In this document: positions 1 through 11,948 of the stretch, piece after piece
Layout of the letters: every line of letters starts with the position of its first letter
How positions within the stretch are numbered: the stretch's first letter is position 1
Source of the DNA: Stramonita haemastoma
Lineage: Eukaryota; Mollusca; Gastropoda; Neogastropoda; Muricidae
DNA length: 22,500 bases
Reading direction: 5' to 3'
Assembly: GCA_030674155.1 (NCBI GenBank)
Contig: CM060327.1
Span: 18,131,748 to 18,154,247 of the forward strand
The notes under the pieces: generated by a model
What the model was told of the DNA's origin: nothing
Database searches by the model: none
What the model saw: only the letters and a program-made list of their open reading frames with translations
Position numbers and translations under genes: made by a program

Positions 1-109
1 ACTGGCAGCGTAAGTAGTTCCGTGTTATAGTTATAATTATGCCTGTGAACAGAAAAGAAAGGACAGCGTCAGTGGTTCTGCAATAAAGTTATTATATTTC
101 TGTAAACAA

Positions 110-197
<88 letters not shown>

Positions 198-224
198 CAG
201 AGAGAGAGAGACAGAGAGAGGAGA

Positions 225-260
<36 letters not shown>

Positions 261-488
261 CAGAGAGAGCGCAGCGTCAGTAGCTCTGCAATAAAGTTAT
301 ATTTCTGTGAACAGAAGAAAAAAGACAACATCAGTCCCTCTGCAATAAAGTTATTATGGCTGTGAACAGAAGAAAAAAACAACATCAGTCCCTCTGCAAG
401 AAAGCTACAATTATGACTGTGTGCAGAAGGAAAAAAAAAACATCAGTTGTTCTGCAAGAAAGTTATATGACTGTGAACAGAAAAGAAA
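1..488. repeat. ~54-bp minisatellite, about six units, interrupted by a GA expansion
   Basis: Units share the core CATCAGT..CTCTGCAATAAAGTTAT..CTGTGAACAGAA. They begin near 5, 63, 271, 325, 379 and 437. The 271/325/379 spacing is exactly 54 bp. Units from 325 on are the most alike; the first is the most diverged. The second unit ends in AGAGAAAGAG and runs directly into the GA tract at 111-269, after which the array resumes at 271. The A/G-rich unit end is therefore the apparent seed of the dinucleotide expansion. The + strand ORF at 356-565 is only this repeat read through. Confidence 0.75.
111..269. repeat. (GA)n microsatellite with CAGAGA variants
   Basis: Nearly pure GA to about 190, then interspersed ACAGAG hexamers to 269. 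It lies inside the 54-bp minisatellite. The minus-strand 97-aa ORF over it is a serine/leucine repeat and is not a gene. Confidence 0.95.
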
Positions 489-545
489 GCTCTGACACTT
501 CTTTGGGAGCTGAGAGAGAGAGAGATGGAGAGAGAGAGAGATGTA

Positions 546-699
<154 letters not shown>

Positions 700-815
700 T
701 TACTGCGCAGGTGATCGAGGCTACCGACTATCCCTACAGGCTGACCTACCTACCTCGAAGGTGAAGGGACTGCTGACGCTGTTACTGATGACCTGGTCAA
801 TTTGAGCATTAGGTC

Positions 816-970
816 TCTGTGTGTGTGTGCGTGTGTGTGTGCGTGCGCGCGCTCACGTGCGTGCGTGCATGCAAGTCATGTGTTTGCGTGTGTGTGTGTG
901 CGTGTGGCTGTGCGTGTATGTGCGAGCATACATATGTGCGCGCGCGCGTGTGTGCATGCGTGTGTGTGTG
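816..970. repeat. (GT)n/(GC)n degenerate microsatellite
   Basis: Alternating purine-pyrimidine tract with many GCGC and CATG interruptions, which is Z-DNA-prone. The overlapping cysteine/valine ORFs at 802-1089 are not genes. The stretch 700-815 just upstream is non-repetitive and holds nothing I recognise. Confidence 0.9.
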
Positions 971-1363
971 AAGAGCTTGCATGTACGCTCAGGCATTTCA
1001 AGATCAGAGAGAGAATTAGAAGTAATGCCTCGCTTTTTCCTTTTTTACCTTTTTCTTCTTGTTTTTCTCAAAGCTTAGCGAAAGAATAGCTGGCAGTGCC
1101 TATTGATGCAGCTGCTGCCTCTGCTCATCTTCACGCCTTTTGTGTCCGCTACGTCTGCTTCCCCAAACATATGGCCTGATGGATTCAGTGACCAATCGCA
1201 AACAGCTGCAGCGAGCCCGAATTGGGCTCGTTTTGCATCATTAAAACGGGAGAGAAAAGGCGGTAGTGTTACTGAACTATTCCCCGATACTTTGAGGGAA
1301 AACATTCTTGGGAAAAAGTAACACGGAAGTGTAAGTGTTTTCGCAGGAGTATAATAATTCTGT
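971..1363. other. Unique low-copy stretch, no recognisable gene
   Basis: Mixed composition, higher in CpG than the surroundings. Overlapping ORFs of 72-76 aa occur on both strands (1103-1321 + and 1075-1305 -), but neither resembles a known protein. It contains a CCAAT pentamer (1192-1196) and an inverted repeat CGAGCCC/GGGCTCG (1212-1218 and 1224-1230). These are compatible with a regulatory segment but do not show one. Confidence 0.4.
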
Positions 1364-1436
1364 TACACACACGCACGTGTGCGCGCTCGCACGCTCACGC
1401 ACACACACACACGCACGCACGCACGCACACACACAC
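1364..1436. repeat. (CA)n/(GCAC)n microsatellite
   Basis: CA dinucleotides with GCAC variants and a CGCGCTCGC interruption. Confidence 0.9.
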
Positions 1437-1655
1437 TATCTCTTTCTTGTTAAAGTAAAAATCAAAATCATTTTTATTTCCAGATGGTACATTCAATAAG
1501 CACCGATTTGCTTTTGTTTTCATCAAGCCATCTATCTAGGACAAAATCACTTTATCTAAAACAGATTTAACTACAACATGATTACGGCAACCTTTTAAAA
1601 AATATACCTATAAGAAATAAAAAGGAAAAAAGAATGCACTCAAAACTCTCCTTCT

Positions 1656-1689
1656 CACACACACACGCACGAACGCACGCACGCACGCA

Positions 1690-1721
<32 letters not shown>

Positions 1722-1746
1722 GGCGCGCTCGCGCACGTGCGCCCAC
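1656..1746. repeat. (CA)n microsatellite with GC-rich end
   Basis: CA and GCAC repeats to about 1721, then an alternating CG-rich segment with CGCGCTCGCGC. The flanks (1437-1655 and 1747-2100) are AT-rich with no ORF or repeat I can support. Confidence 0.9.
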
Positions 1747-2100
1747 ATTAGCAAATACGCAGCACCGACGTGCACATATTTAGATTTTTCTTGAAAAAAG
1801 TTTTATCATAAAATGTCAAACAAATGTCACACAGCCAACTAGATTATAAAACAAAATCATTAATATGATAGTGCTATTAATCCCATCACTAATATCAATT
1901 AAAAACTTTCATAATAAAACCTGTTGAGCTGGACAAGAGAAAATGCATGGAAAAAAGTCATAATGTCTAGCCATAAAAATATTTTTAAAACACGTCTTTT
2001 CTGATTAAGGCGTGAAAATTGTGACAAATGTTTTGCTTACTAAAATACAGATGATTTAGTATAACATGTCTAGAATATAGCTAATTTTGTTATGATTTAT

Positions 2101-2108
2101 TGCACACA

Positions 2109-2179
<71 letters not shown>
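2101..2179. repeat. (CA)n microsatellite
   Basis: About 37 CA units with one CC interruption at about 2114-2116. Confidence 0.95.
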
Positions 2180-3713
<1,534 letters not shown>

Positions 3714-4088
3714 CATCTTCAAATTACATCGAGATCAAAACAAACCAGTTAATAAAGCATTTCAAAACACCCACAAAACACTTTTGTAAACAATACGTAT
3801 CATCAATGAAATCTGTAAGCTCACAATGTGGCCAAGCCTAACAATGAAAAGAAAAATCTCGAAAGCAAAACAAACAAACAAAAGAGCAAAATTGTATAAA
3901 AGAAATATCAAATAGGAGCGAAACAACATTTAACGTTATACAAATCAGTTTCAAATCAAATTCAATACATTAAAGAGTAAAAAATATACTAATGAAGATG
4001 AAGGAGAAAATGCAATTTTTCAGGACGATTGTACATAAGGCATTACAAATCTATAAGCCAAAACATTCATATGAAAAATAATACATTC

Positions 4089-4090
<2 letters not shown>

Positions 4091-4173
<83 letters not shown>

Positions 4174-4222
4174 CTGTTGTGTGTGTGTGTGTGTGTGTAC
4201 CTGTGTGTGTGTGTGTGTGTGT

Positions 4223-4259
<37 letters not shown>

Positions 4260-4319
4260 TGTGTGTGTGTGTGTGTGTACCCGTGTGTGTGTGTACCCGT
4301 GTGTGTGTGGGGGGGGGGG
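4091..4319. repeat. (GT)n tract of copy 2 with TACC punctuation
   Basis: Pure GT to about 4170. TACC or TACG punctuates it at 4171, 4198, 4222, 4256, 4278 and 4294, giving a loose higher-order period of 16-34 bp. It ends in a G run (4309-4319). The 82-121 aa ORFs over it are artefacts. Confidence 0.9.
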
Positions 4320-4522
4320 ACAAGCAAAGAAGGCATAAAAAGCCACACACGTACATAAAAAACAAATATAAAAATCCTTAAACACAAAAAACTAATTTAA
4401 AATTATATCTGTAAATTTAAACAGTAACATTCAATTTCAATTCAACACAGGAAACAAACATCTATACAGTGATAAGTCTAGGATAGTATATGTGAGAGTG
4501 GACGGTGGAAAGGAAAGGAAAG

Positions 4523-4783
<261 letters not shown>

Positions 4784-5275
4784 ATCATTTTACATCATCA
4801 TAGAAAACCCAGTCGATAAAATATTTGAAAACATCCATAAAAACACTTCTTTAAATAATAATTATCAATGAAGCCTACAGGAGATGAGAAAGAAAAATAA
4901 ACCGAGAAGCAAACAAAGAAACAATCCAAAAAAACCAACTAAAAACAAAACAAAACTGTGTATATAAAAATATCAAATTGCAACGAAACATCATTTAAAG
5001 TTATAAGAACCAGGTTTAAATCGAGCTCAATGCATTAAAAATATCATGTATACCATTGAAGAAGAAGACTGCAATCGTTTAGGACGACGGTACACAAGGC
5101 ATCACATATCTATAAACCAGAACATTCATATTATGAAAACCAATACATTCCAAGGGAATAGTAAGGAGAGCCATTACTAAGAGAAATACCCAAACAGAAA
5201 GACAAAGAAAAAAACCCAATGTAACTACAAGCAGGCCAAACACATCAAGATATAGTATGTACAGAAACATTTATA
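4784..5275. repeat. Tandem unit, copy 3, most diverged
   Basis: It keeps ATCATTTTACATCATCA, AAATATCAAATTG, the GGACGACGGTACACAAGGCAT block (5082-5102), ATCTATAAACCAGAACATTCAT and CCAATACATTCC. It has no GT tract: after CATTCC comes AAGGGAATAG. Similarity fades after about 5240. All three copies keep a short minus-strand reading of the block upstream of CATTCC as a 23-24 residue peptide (MECII..VLAYRFVMPYV-like), with a net 3-bp insertion in this copy. The 63-aa minus ORF at 5079-5270 includes it, but I do not regard it as a gene. Confidence 0.65.
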
Positions 5276-5457
5276 TAACAAGTTGTCTAGTAATTAGACA
5301 TAATCTAATGCATTTTCAGATAGTGCAATACATAATGGAAAATCAAGATAAAATTTTCAAATAATAATACACATAAAATACAAATCCTAACACAGCAACT
5401 AAGACAGTTTTACTACTAAACAAAAAAGTTCAGTTGATTGCCAATAACATGGATTTC
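5276..5457. other. AT-rich stretch, nothing recognised
   Basis: A spacer between the diverged end of the tandem copies and the 67-bp array, with no ORF or repeat. Confidence 0.4.
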
Positions 5458-5658
5458 AAATAACATACAAGTGCTCAGTTCATAAACATACTGTTCAAAA
5501 CATGTAGTAGGGGTTCTGTTGTGTAAATAACATGCAAGTGCTCAGTTCATAAACATACTATTCGAAACATGTAGTGGGGGTTCTGTCGCGTAAATAACAT
5601 ACAAGTGCTCAGTTCAAAAACATACTATTCGAAACATGTAGTAGGGGTTCTGTTGTGT
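5458..5658. repeat. 67-bp tandem repeat, exactly three units
   Basis: Units at 5458-5524, 5525-5591 and 5592-5658 are each exactly 67 bp. They begin AAATAACATRCAAGTGCTCA and end in TAGTRGGGGTTCTGT(T/C)G(T/C)GT. There are only a few substitutions and no indels between units, so the array is young or homogenised. There is no ORF through it. Confidence 0.95.
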
Positions 5659-6501
5659 AAGCATATCAATAAGTATTTTTCAGTAAAGCCTCAAGCTATC
5701 AGCTTTGCTTGCTGCACTCATTTCATGTATTGGTGCTCGTTTCTGAACTAATCAAATTGTTTAAACCATTACAGCATCAACCAAACAAAACATTCAAACA
5801 TTCACACAGCTAAGAGTCTCGTACAATTGCTTGTTTACATGTAAAGACCAGTCACTGGATCAAACCCACAGACGCTCATTTTTTTTTTTAGTTTAACTTA
5901 AAGCAGATTTTATGAAAGCACAAAAGTTGGCAAGAAGGGATGAACCAAAAAAAAAAAATCAAACCTGTAACACACTGCATTATTAGTGACCTGCTAGAAT
6001 ACATCATTTCACAACATTGGGTACACTGGAATCTTGTAATGCACAATTTTCCATACTTGCAGCAAAATACACATGTACAGAATATAATATACAGTAGAAA
6101 GGTTGTACAAATCCAAAAAAGCCGACAAAAATCATGCAGCAATTAGCGCTGATTGATGTGAAATCTTATCATTTTAGTTTTGTCAATACAACCAGTTTTT
6201 GTTGGGCCTCTTAATTTTCCTCATTTCATTATTTTTTTCTTTCTTCATCTCTTTTTTCCGCTTCATGATTTTTTTTCATAAGTTACCTTAGGCCTTTAAA
6301 ATTTTCTATCCATTTTATTTCCTTTTCATATTTAATATTGAAAAAAAGACTAATAAATTTACATTGACAAATGAAATTCAAAGACTGCTAGCTAGGGGAG
6401 ATGCAGATGGAGCAGTGTATCAATGGGCTGGGAGTGCCATGACCTGGGTAATGGGCATGTTCCCGAGCTACAGCAAAGCAAAAGACTAGGAAATTGGGGA
6501 A
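5659..6501. other. AT-rich stretch, no supported gene
   Basis: ORFs of 68 aa (5940-6146 +) and 84 aa (5888-6142 -) overlap each other and resemble nothing I know. T-rich runs lie at 5880-5890 and 6215-6275. The GC-richer block 6385-6480 may be the edge of an old interspersed repeat. Confidence 0.4.
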
Positions 6502-6600
6502 CAAGTCAAGTCAAAGTCAGGTCAAGTCAAAAACGCTTTCATCATCCCTGAGGGGCAATTACAATACTGACAAGCATATTGATTCGAATCATAATCAATG
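6502..6600 (-). mobile_element. 3' end of a LINE-like retroposon with (GACTT)n tail
   Basis: Read on the minus strand, the block ends ATTGCCCCTCAGGGATGATG, then AAAGCG, then a degenerate (GACTT)n tail (6502-6530 on +, CAAGT repeats). The order is a short CCCC..GGG hairpin, an AATAAAG-like sequence and a pentanucleotide repeat. I recall this as the 3' terminus of several non-LTR retrotransposon families in animals (AATTNCCCC..GGGATCAATAAAG + microsatellite). No coding part is visible, so this is a strongly 5'-truncated copy. The upstream limit is uncertain. Confidence 0.5.
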
Positions 6601-6660
6601 GACAAAAGATAGCTACACTTCATATTTGTTCAAACATTATATGCTTCAAACGAAAATATA

Positions 6661-6791
6661 ACACACATTCATACTCGTACGCACGCGCGCGTACACACAC
6701 ACATTCTCACATACACACACGCAAACTCACACACACACGCAAACTCACACAAACACGCAAACTCACACAAACACGCAAACTCACACGCAAA

Positions 6792-6828
<37 letters not shown>
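6661..6828. repeat. (CA)n tract containing an 18-bp GCAAACTCACAC minisatellite
   Basis: CA dinucleotides flank about five units of CGCAAACTCACACACACA or CGCAAACTCACACAAACA (about 6719-6797). The unit is CA with a phased GCAAACT variant, a local higher-order repeat derived from the microsatellite. The + strand 99-aa ORF with KLT repeats is this array. Confidence 0.9.
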
Positions 6829-6829
<1 letters not shown>

Positions 6830-6894
6830 AATCTATGGAGACAATCCTATTAAAAACCATTTACTAGAAAGGACATAACCACTATTATTTACGC

Positions 6895-7008
6895 ATGTAC
6901 GTACGCACTCGCACACGCACATATACATGCACGCACGCTCACACACACACGCCCCCCCCCCCACACACACACACAGACACCATCCACACTCACCCACCCA
7001 CCCACCCG

Positions 7009-7046
<38 letters not shown>

Positions 7047-7062
7047 AAACACACAAACACAC
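6895..7062. repeat. (CA)n tract with C10 and CCCA runs
   Basis: GCAC repeats, a C10 run at about 6952-6961, CCCA tetramers (about 6991-7008), then pure CA to about 7044. The sequence after each of the two CA tracts (6840s and 7070s) is loosely alike (AAAACCATT.NNTAGAAAG), suggesting an old local duplication. Confidence 0.85.
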
Positions 7063-7291
7063 ACCAATAATTGCAATGTTTTAAAACCATTGGATAGAAA
7101 GATATATGAATTTACAAACAATTTTTAAAAAATCAATAAAGCCAAAACATAAAACAATTTTATGAGTACATGTGCATCAGAAAAGTAAGAAAAAAAACAG
7201 GAACAGGACACATTATCATATCTGTAATCATATCAATCCACGGATAACATTAAAGGCATATATTTACCATACCACATTTTGTAGAATAATA

Positions 7292-7535
7292 GGTAAAGGT
7301 AAAAGTGTTTCCATAAACTATCTGGTCATTGGGGAGGGAGGTAACAGAGACCTCAGCCTCTTTAGAAACTAGCATATTGAGGGCGGCGCCTACCTCCTCT
7401 CCCTTGGGGGACTATTGAAGTCAAGTCACACAAACGGTTACTCATCTGTTTGGTAAACGTGCTCATTGCTGCTTAACCTTAGCTTGGGGACAGTGAGTGT
7501 TCCGATCACCGAGCTATACCGTACCCCAATAACAA
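7292..7535 (-). mobile_element. SINE-like element with tRNA-type A box
   Basis: On the minus strand the head reads GGTATAGCTCGGTGATCGGA (7510-7529 on +). It resembles a tRNA 5' end with a polymerase III A box (TAGCTCRGTGG-like). A clear B box is not visible; GGTTAAGCAGC is a weak candidate. The body follows to a 3' end of short TTTACC repeats (7292-7305), as in SINE tails. The length of ~245 bp suits a SINE. I infer a tRNA-derived SINE. It carries no ORF. Confidence 0.5.
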
Positions 7536-7965
7536 AAAGGGAGAAAACTTAAGTCGAGGTCTAAGATTAATGCCGATTTTTTTTTCACAAATCAAAGTAC
7601 ATAAACTTCTTTCTTATTGTGACATTCTAATACTTCCTGCACTTCAAGCCTTTAAAAAAGCAATGGCGAGTTTTTAAAGTCTGTGTTGGTTACAGAAGCA
7701 AAGCCACCTGTTTAAATTAGACAGGGAGTTTTAACTTCATGTTATTTGGGAAATTTCTTTTCTCCATAGCATACCATACCAAATGTATAGCCCTAAAGAC
7801 CACAAAAACTGTATCCGGGCTGTCACCTCATTCGCTTTCAGTGGCTCTAGTAACTTTCAACTCCAAACCCAACACCTCCCAATACCTTCAAATATCTAAC
7901 ACTATCAATCCTGACAAAACAATAAAATTAAATATTTAAGTCAATTTATTTCTATTCTCCATTTA
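7536..7965. other. Stretch with no supported feature
   Basis: AT-rich. One 66-aa + ORF (7739-7939) resembles no known protein. A C13 run (7966-7978) with CCCA repeats closes it. Confidence 0.4.
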
Positions 7966-7991
7966 CCCCCCCCCCCCCACCCACCCACCCC
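7966..7991. repeat. C13 homopolymer with CCCA repeats
   Basis: Thirteen C followed by ACCCACCCACCCC. The complementary strand has closely spaced G runs that could form a G-quadruplex. Confidence 0.85.
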
Positions 7992-8096
7992 AAATAAAAA
8001 TAAACACACACACAAGGGTGTACAACTTTTGGGTAGGCTGCACAATGTAGCATACACTGGTGATGATAAATACCCGAGGTAGACCATTCATTAGAT

Positions 8097-8124
8097 AACC
8101 CTGTCACGCAAACCCTGTCACGCA
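8097..8124. repeat. 14-bp direct tandem duplication
   Basis: AACCCTGTCACGCA occurs twice head to tail (8097-8110 and 8111-8124), just before the CA tract. Confidence 0.7.
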
Positions 8125-8138
8125 AATCCTATCAAAAA

Positions 8139-8140
<2 letters not shown>

Positions 8141-8199
<59 letters not shown>
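8141..8199. repeat. (CA)n microsatellite
   Basis: About 29 uninterrupted CA units. Confidence 0.95.
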
Positions 8200-8201
<2 letters not shown>

Positions 8202-8219
8202 CTGAACAGACCCTCTCCC

Positions 8220-8430
8220 CTGTTTTTTAAGAACACCCCATTTCTGTAATGCATTATCACAGTTTCCCAGCACCTTCCCCCAATGATTATTCATGAATAC
8301 ATTCTAAACCCAGCACCTTCTACTTCTGTTTCAGATAAACTCTTCTAAAATTCACACCCCCTCTGAATATTTCATCATGCTTTCTAAAACCCAACACCCT
8401 CCGACTTTTTTTTTTAGGTACACTTTTTTT
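8220..8430. repeat. Degenerate ~40-bp C-rich minisatellite
   Basis: TTCTAAA followed by a C-rich block (CCCAGCACCTTC-like) recurs at 8302, 8343 and 8382. A related CCCAGCACC occurs at 8266. Spacing is 39-43 bp. Units are only partly alike, so this is an old array. The following C-rich DNA to about 8600 has no further clear periodicity. Confidence 0.45.
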
Positions 8431-8652
8431 CTTAAAGGCTTCCCACTTCCACCCACCCCTGACGTTAATCAGAAGTTTGCCTGTCCCCTATCCCCATCCT
8501 CAGTCTTTACACCTCTACCCCCATCACCATACACCAGACCATTATAACACCCCTCCCTTTCCTAGCATCCTTTTTCGGAAAATTCTCCTTCCAACCCCAA
8601 AGAAGAAAATGTTTAGCCACTGTGTCTCCATATACCATTATCCACCTGCCTT

Positions 8653-8782
8653 TTGTGTCCACATGTGGGGCCAGGGTTAGTGTTGAGGTTATTGTTAGAG
8701 TTAGTGTTAAAAAAAAGTTAATATCGGGTAAGGGTTGACTGTCAGCTGGTCCGTCTGAATGTTAGAATTCATGTGGACACAA
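8653..8782. mobile_element. 130-bp element bounded by perfect 13-bp inverted repeats
   Basis: TTGTGTCCACATG (8653-8665) is the exact reverse complement of CATGTGGACACAA (8770-8782). The interior holds degenerate GGTTAGTGTT repeats (8673-8709), loosely telomere-like. The size and terminal inverted repeats fit a MITE. I could not find a convincing target-site duplication in the flanks, so it may instead be a fortuitous hairpin. Confidence 0.35.
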
Positions 8783-8861
8783 CAGCACGTGGACAAGTGG
8801 TATGTAGCTCAAGACACAATGTGACCCACAAAATTATCAAAACCCCGGCCCAGTTTCAGTC

Positions 8862-8985
8862 CAGTAAGCCATCGTGTGCTGGTCGGAATGGATAACCACG
8901 TGCACACAGGGACTGTATGTGAAAAGCATACGAGCACTTATTCGATTATCCCTGAAATAAAAGTTTAGATGATAAAGAAATAAAT
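8862..8985 (+). mobile_element. Dispersed retroposon family, copy 1 (5'-truncated)
   Basis: It matches the 3' part of copies 2 and 3 in order: GCCATCGTGTGCTGGTCGG, a GATAAC/GATGAC block, CACACAGGGACTG, ATGTGAAAAGCATACGAGCA, CTTATTCGATTATCC, and then an A/TAAA-rich tail. Copy 2 differs mainly in indels. The missing 5' half and the A-rich 3' tail fit target-primed retroposition. Confidence 0.7.
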
Positions 8986-9243
8986 GGTATGTGACTCGCA
9001 ATAGCAGGAAGCTTTAAATCGGAATCACCAGTTCTATTCAAAAACCAACCCTACACATTGGACATAGGTGTCCACATATTTCCAGTTTAGCCGTCAAAAT
9101 ATATTTTTCAGACCTCAAACATTTTTTTGATCCATTGAAAAATATGAGCCACCCCAACAAACCATGTGAGAAAAAGTCTTCCAGCCAGCCTTCTTTTTGT
9201 GTCCCAACTTCTCACCTGATGTCTCCTACCCCCAACTACCCCC

Positions 9244-9245
<2 letters not shown>

Positions 9246-9297
<52 letters not shown>

Positions 9298-9355
9298 CAC
9301 GCACATACACACACGCGCTTGCACACACACACGCGCGCATGCACACACACACACA

Positions 9356-9425
<70 letters not shown>
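9246..9425. repeat. Compound (CA)n-(CT)n microsatellite
   Basis: CA with GCAC interruptions to about 9357, switching directly to CT until 9425 with one slip (CTTCTC) near 9393. The overlapping ORFs are artefacts. Confidence 0.95.
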
Positions 9426-9429
<4 letters not shown>

Positions 9430-11755
9430 AACTATAAACCACTACTGTTTTGTGACGTAAATACTAAAACAAATCTTATAACTATTATAAAATGTGACAT
9501 GTACCCGATACCACACAGAAATGGTATACTCCTGGCAAATCATTACACAGATTTGCTCATAATACTGGAAAACTTGTTACCAACTCTACACACAAACAAT
9601 ATTTTTGAACTGCCCTGATACGTTTGTGGTTGCGAAAGCTGTGATGTCACAACAGCAGTAAATAATCCTGATGAATATGGACATTTAAAAAAAAGTTTTC
9701 GTTTATTTGAGTAAGCCTGTCTACTTCAGCCAAAATCAAAGCCTATTTGATTATTATCCTTTTTTCTCGAGGTATCTGACACTTCACTTCCCAACGACCG
9801 TTTAGGTTATGGAACACTTTTACTCATTTTCTAATGACTGAAAAAAAAAGATTAAAATACCATCAAAAAGTATTGCCATTTAGCATACATCCATGAGCAT
9901 AATGAGACATTGAAAAATGTTCTTTATGTATTATTGGTTAAAAAAAAAAGTTTACTAATATGTCTAATTTTGCCATCCTTCTTCGGTGATCTTTGTACAC
10001 TTTGTTCTTGAAAAAACCTTCCGCATTTTCCCAATATGTAATGATCAACAAGTCTTTTGCCACCTTACCACACAAAAAAAGGGGGGGGGGGGAGGTAAAA
10101 ATTAAAAGTCTTTAAGAGTAACTTGAAGTTCTTGAAAAAAGTCAGGTTTTCCGCAAAAGACACCGTTTTTTACCACACAGGTCTCAGTTTGAACTGCATC
10201 ATTTAAAGAAAAAAAGTATGAGGCCAAATATTCATGATATACACACAAAAAACTATTAAATAGATAAATAAACGCATATTCCAATCTATTATACTTCGTG
10301 TCCAACTTGAGCTTAAATTGCTCGATATTTTTGTATGCAGTATCAATATTTTGTAGAATGTATATGTATTTTTTTACAAACCATCTAAAACACAAAGTTT
10401 TTCGTTTGTCTGGATGTTATATCTTTTAAAACAAAATACATTCAAAATAGTGAAAATCTAAATGCATTGTTTTGTGATAAACTCGACATTGAATGTCACT
10501 TTTTGTTATTATTATTAAATTGAATGTTTGTGCAATGTGAAGTTCTATCGTTACCAAAAACAAAATTCTGCAAGACTTATATATTTATGGAGCTATATAG
10601 ACAATTCCTCTTTTCAAAATCCATAATAATATTCACAAATCTTCTTCAGTCGTTGTGTTTTTTACTGCGTTAACTTTAGAGAAAATGTATGAAATATTCA
10701 ATTGCTATTTAAAATTATAGTTTTCACATCAATTAGAATCTTGAAAAAAAAAAGTCTTTATACTGTAACGCTACAAATAGTAAAACAGTTTTCAAAAACC
10801 TCTGTGCACAGCATAGTGAAACCAGACATGTTAAAATATGCACAAGCTGGGAAGTTTTCTACTATAGAAAACATCTGAGCTTAAACACAAAACTTTGCTG
10901 AAATCTGGTCAAACCTCACAGTATAAACAAAAAAATAGAATAAAAAAAAAACTAAAAAGAATTTAATCACTGAGAGGCCTAGTTCTAAATCTCAACACAG
11001 CATTTTTTATATTTGTATATGACATCCATGAGACGACCAATCCAAGTAATTGAACACGAGTTGTCAATAGCAACTGTCACAGTAAGTTTGCATAAAATAA
11101 AACTTTAAAAGTAGCAAGTTTTCTAAATATTCTTTACACATGTTTTATCCAAACTATCAATAAATCACTGCATCCTGTCTTACCTTGCTAAAAATATAGG
11201 TTGTTTTTTTTACTTCTTCGAGACTTTACCAGAACTACATAAACTGAACACAGAGTTACTGTGGATAAAAAAAACACACACACCAAAGTTTACATCACAT
11301 ATATCAACAGAGTTTTGTGTTAAAGAAATCCTAGATTTAACAATGCTTTGATATGTTTTTTTAAAAATTCAAATACTAATGAACTTATTCTGTATCCCCC
11401 TAGCCTCATAAACGGATGGTAAGTTCGAAACCAAATTCAAATACTTTTGAAAATGATGGCACAGATTTATGGTGGAATATTGCAAAAGACACGACAAAAC
11501 TATTGATACCAACCCTATATAATTTTTTAAAAAAAACACAAACAGGGATGGGATGATTCCAACAAAAAACCAACTTTATGTTGTTGTAGAGATCAGGAAA
11601 GGAGTATGCTAGTGTAGAGTATTAACGCATGCAGTTCAATGTCAATACAAGTGTTGAATCAATCGACACCATGATCAGACAATTTAGTTTGAAAACAAAA
11701 GCCTACATGGCTATCAAAAATACCGAAGTAGCATGTGTTGGCTCCCCCGCCCCTG
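9426..11755. other. 2.3-kb AT-rich region without recognised genes
   Basis: There are few simple repeats: a G12 run (10081-10092) and short A/T runs. The longest ORF is 97 aa on the minus strand (10102-10395). It is not low-complexity but matches nothing I know, and chance openness in AT-rich DNA is plausible. If the minus-strand exon ending at 11756 is real, the higher-coordinate part of this region would be its 3' UTR. I cannot place the poly(A) site. Confidence 0.4.
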
Positions 11756-11948
11756 CTATGCACGCACTTGCAGCATTAGCAGTAGTAAACTGTTGACAGA
11801 TTCTGTAACACAACACTCCGGTCTGATCCTAATGAAATGCAGGTCCTGAGAAGATCTCCACTGGTGCTTGGTTCTTTTCTCTGGATGAACATGGAACAGT
11901 GCCTGGCGATTGTCGACTTCGGTGGCATCCTCCAGGTTCGTAAGGTAC
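11756..11948 (-). CDS. Candidate terminal exon of an unrecognised minus-strand gene
   Basis: On the minus strand a pyrimidine-rich stretch ends in TGTTTTACCAG at 11949. It is followed by 193 bp open to a TAG at 11758-11756, reading YLTNLEDATEVDNRQ at its start and SVNSLLLLMLQVRA at its end. The composition is protein-like, with GAG GAT GCC ACC GAA GTC GAC codons and no low complexity. The first base would complete a split AGG codon. The SQDLHFIRIR stretch is the counterpart of the QDLRFLKER reading in the tandem exon-like block at 12820-12941. I do not recognise the protein. No start codon precedes it in a credible exon nearby. A chance ORF remains possible. Confidence 0.3.

Noticed and set aside
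4020..4387. Several 82-121 aa ORFs on both strands
   Set aside because: Cys/Val and His/Thr repeats encoded by the GT/CA tract; no domain.
10102..10395. 97-aa minus-strand ORF without low complexity
   Set aside because: No recognisable domain, no neighbouring splice signals I could support, and chance openness is plausible in a 22-kb six-frame scan.
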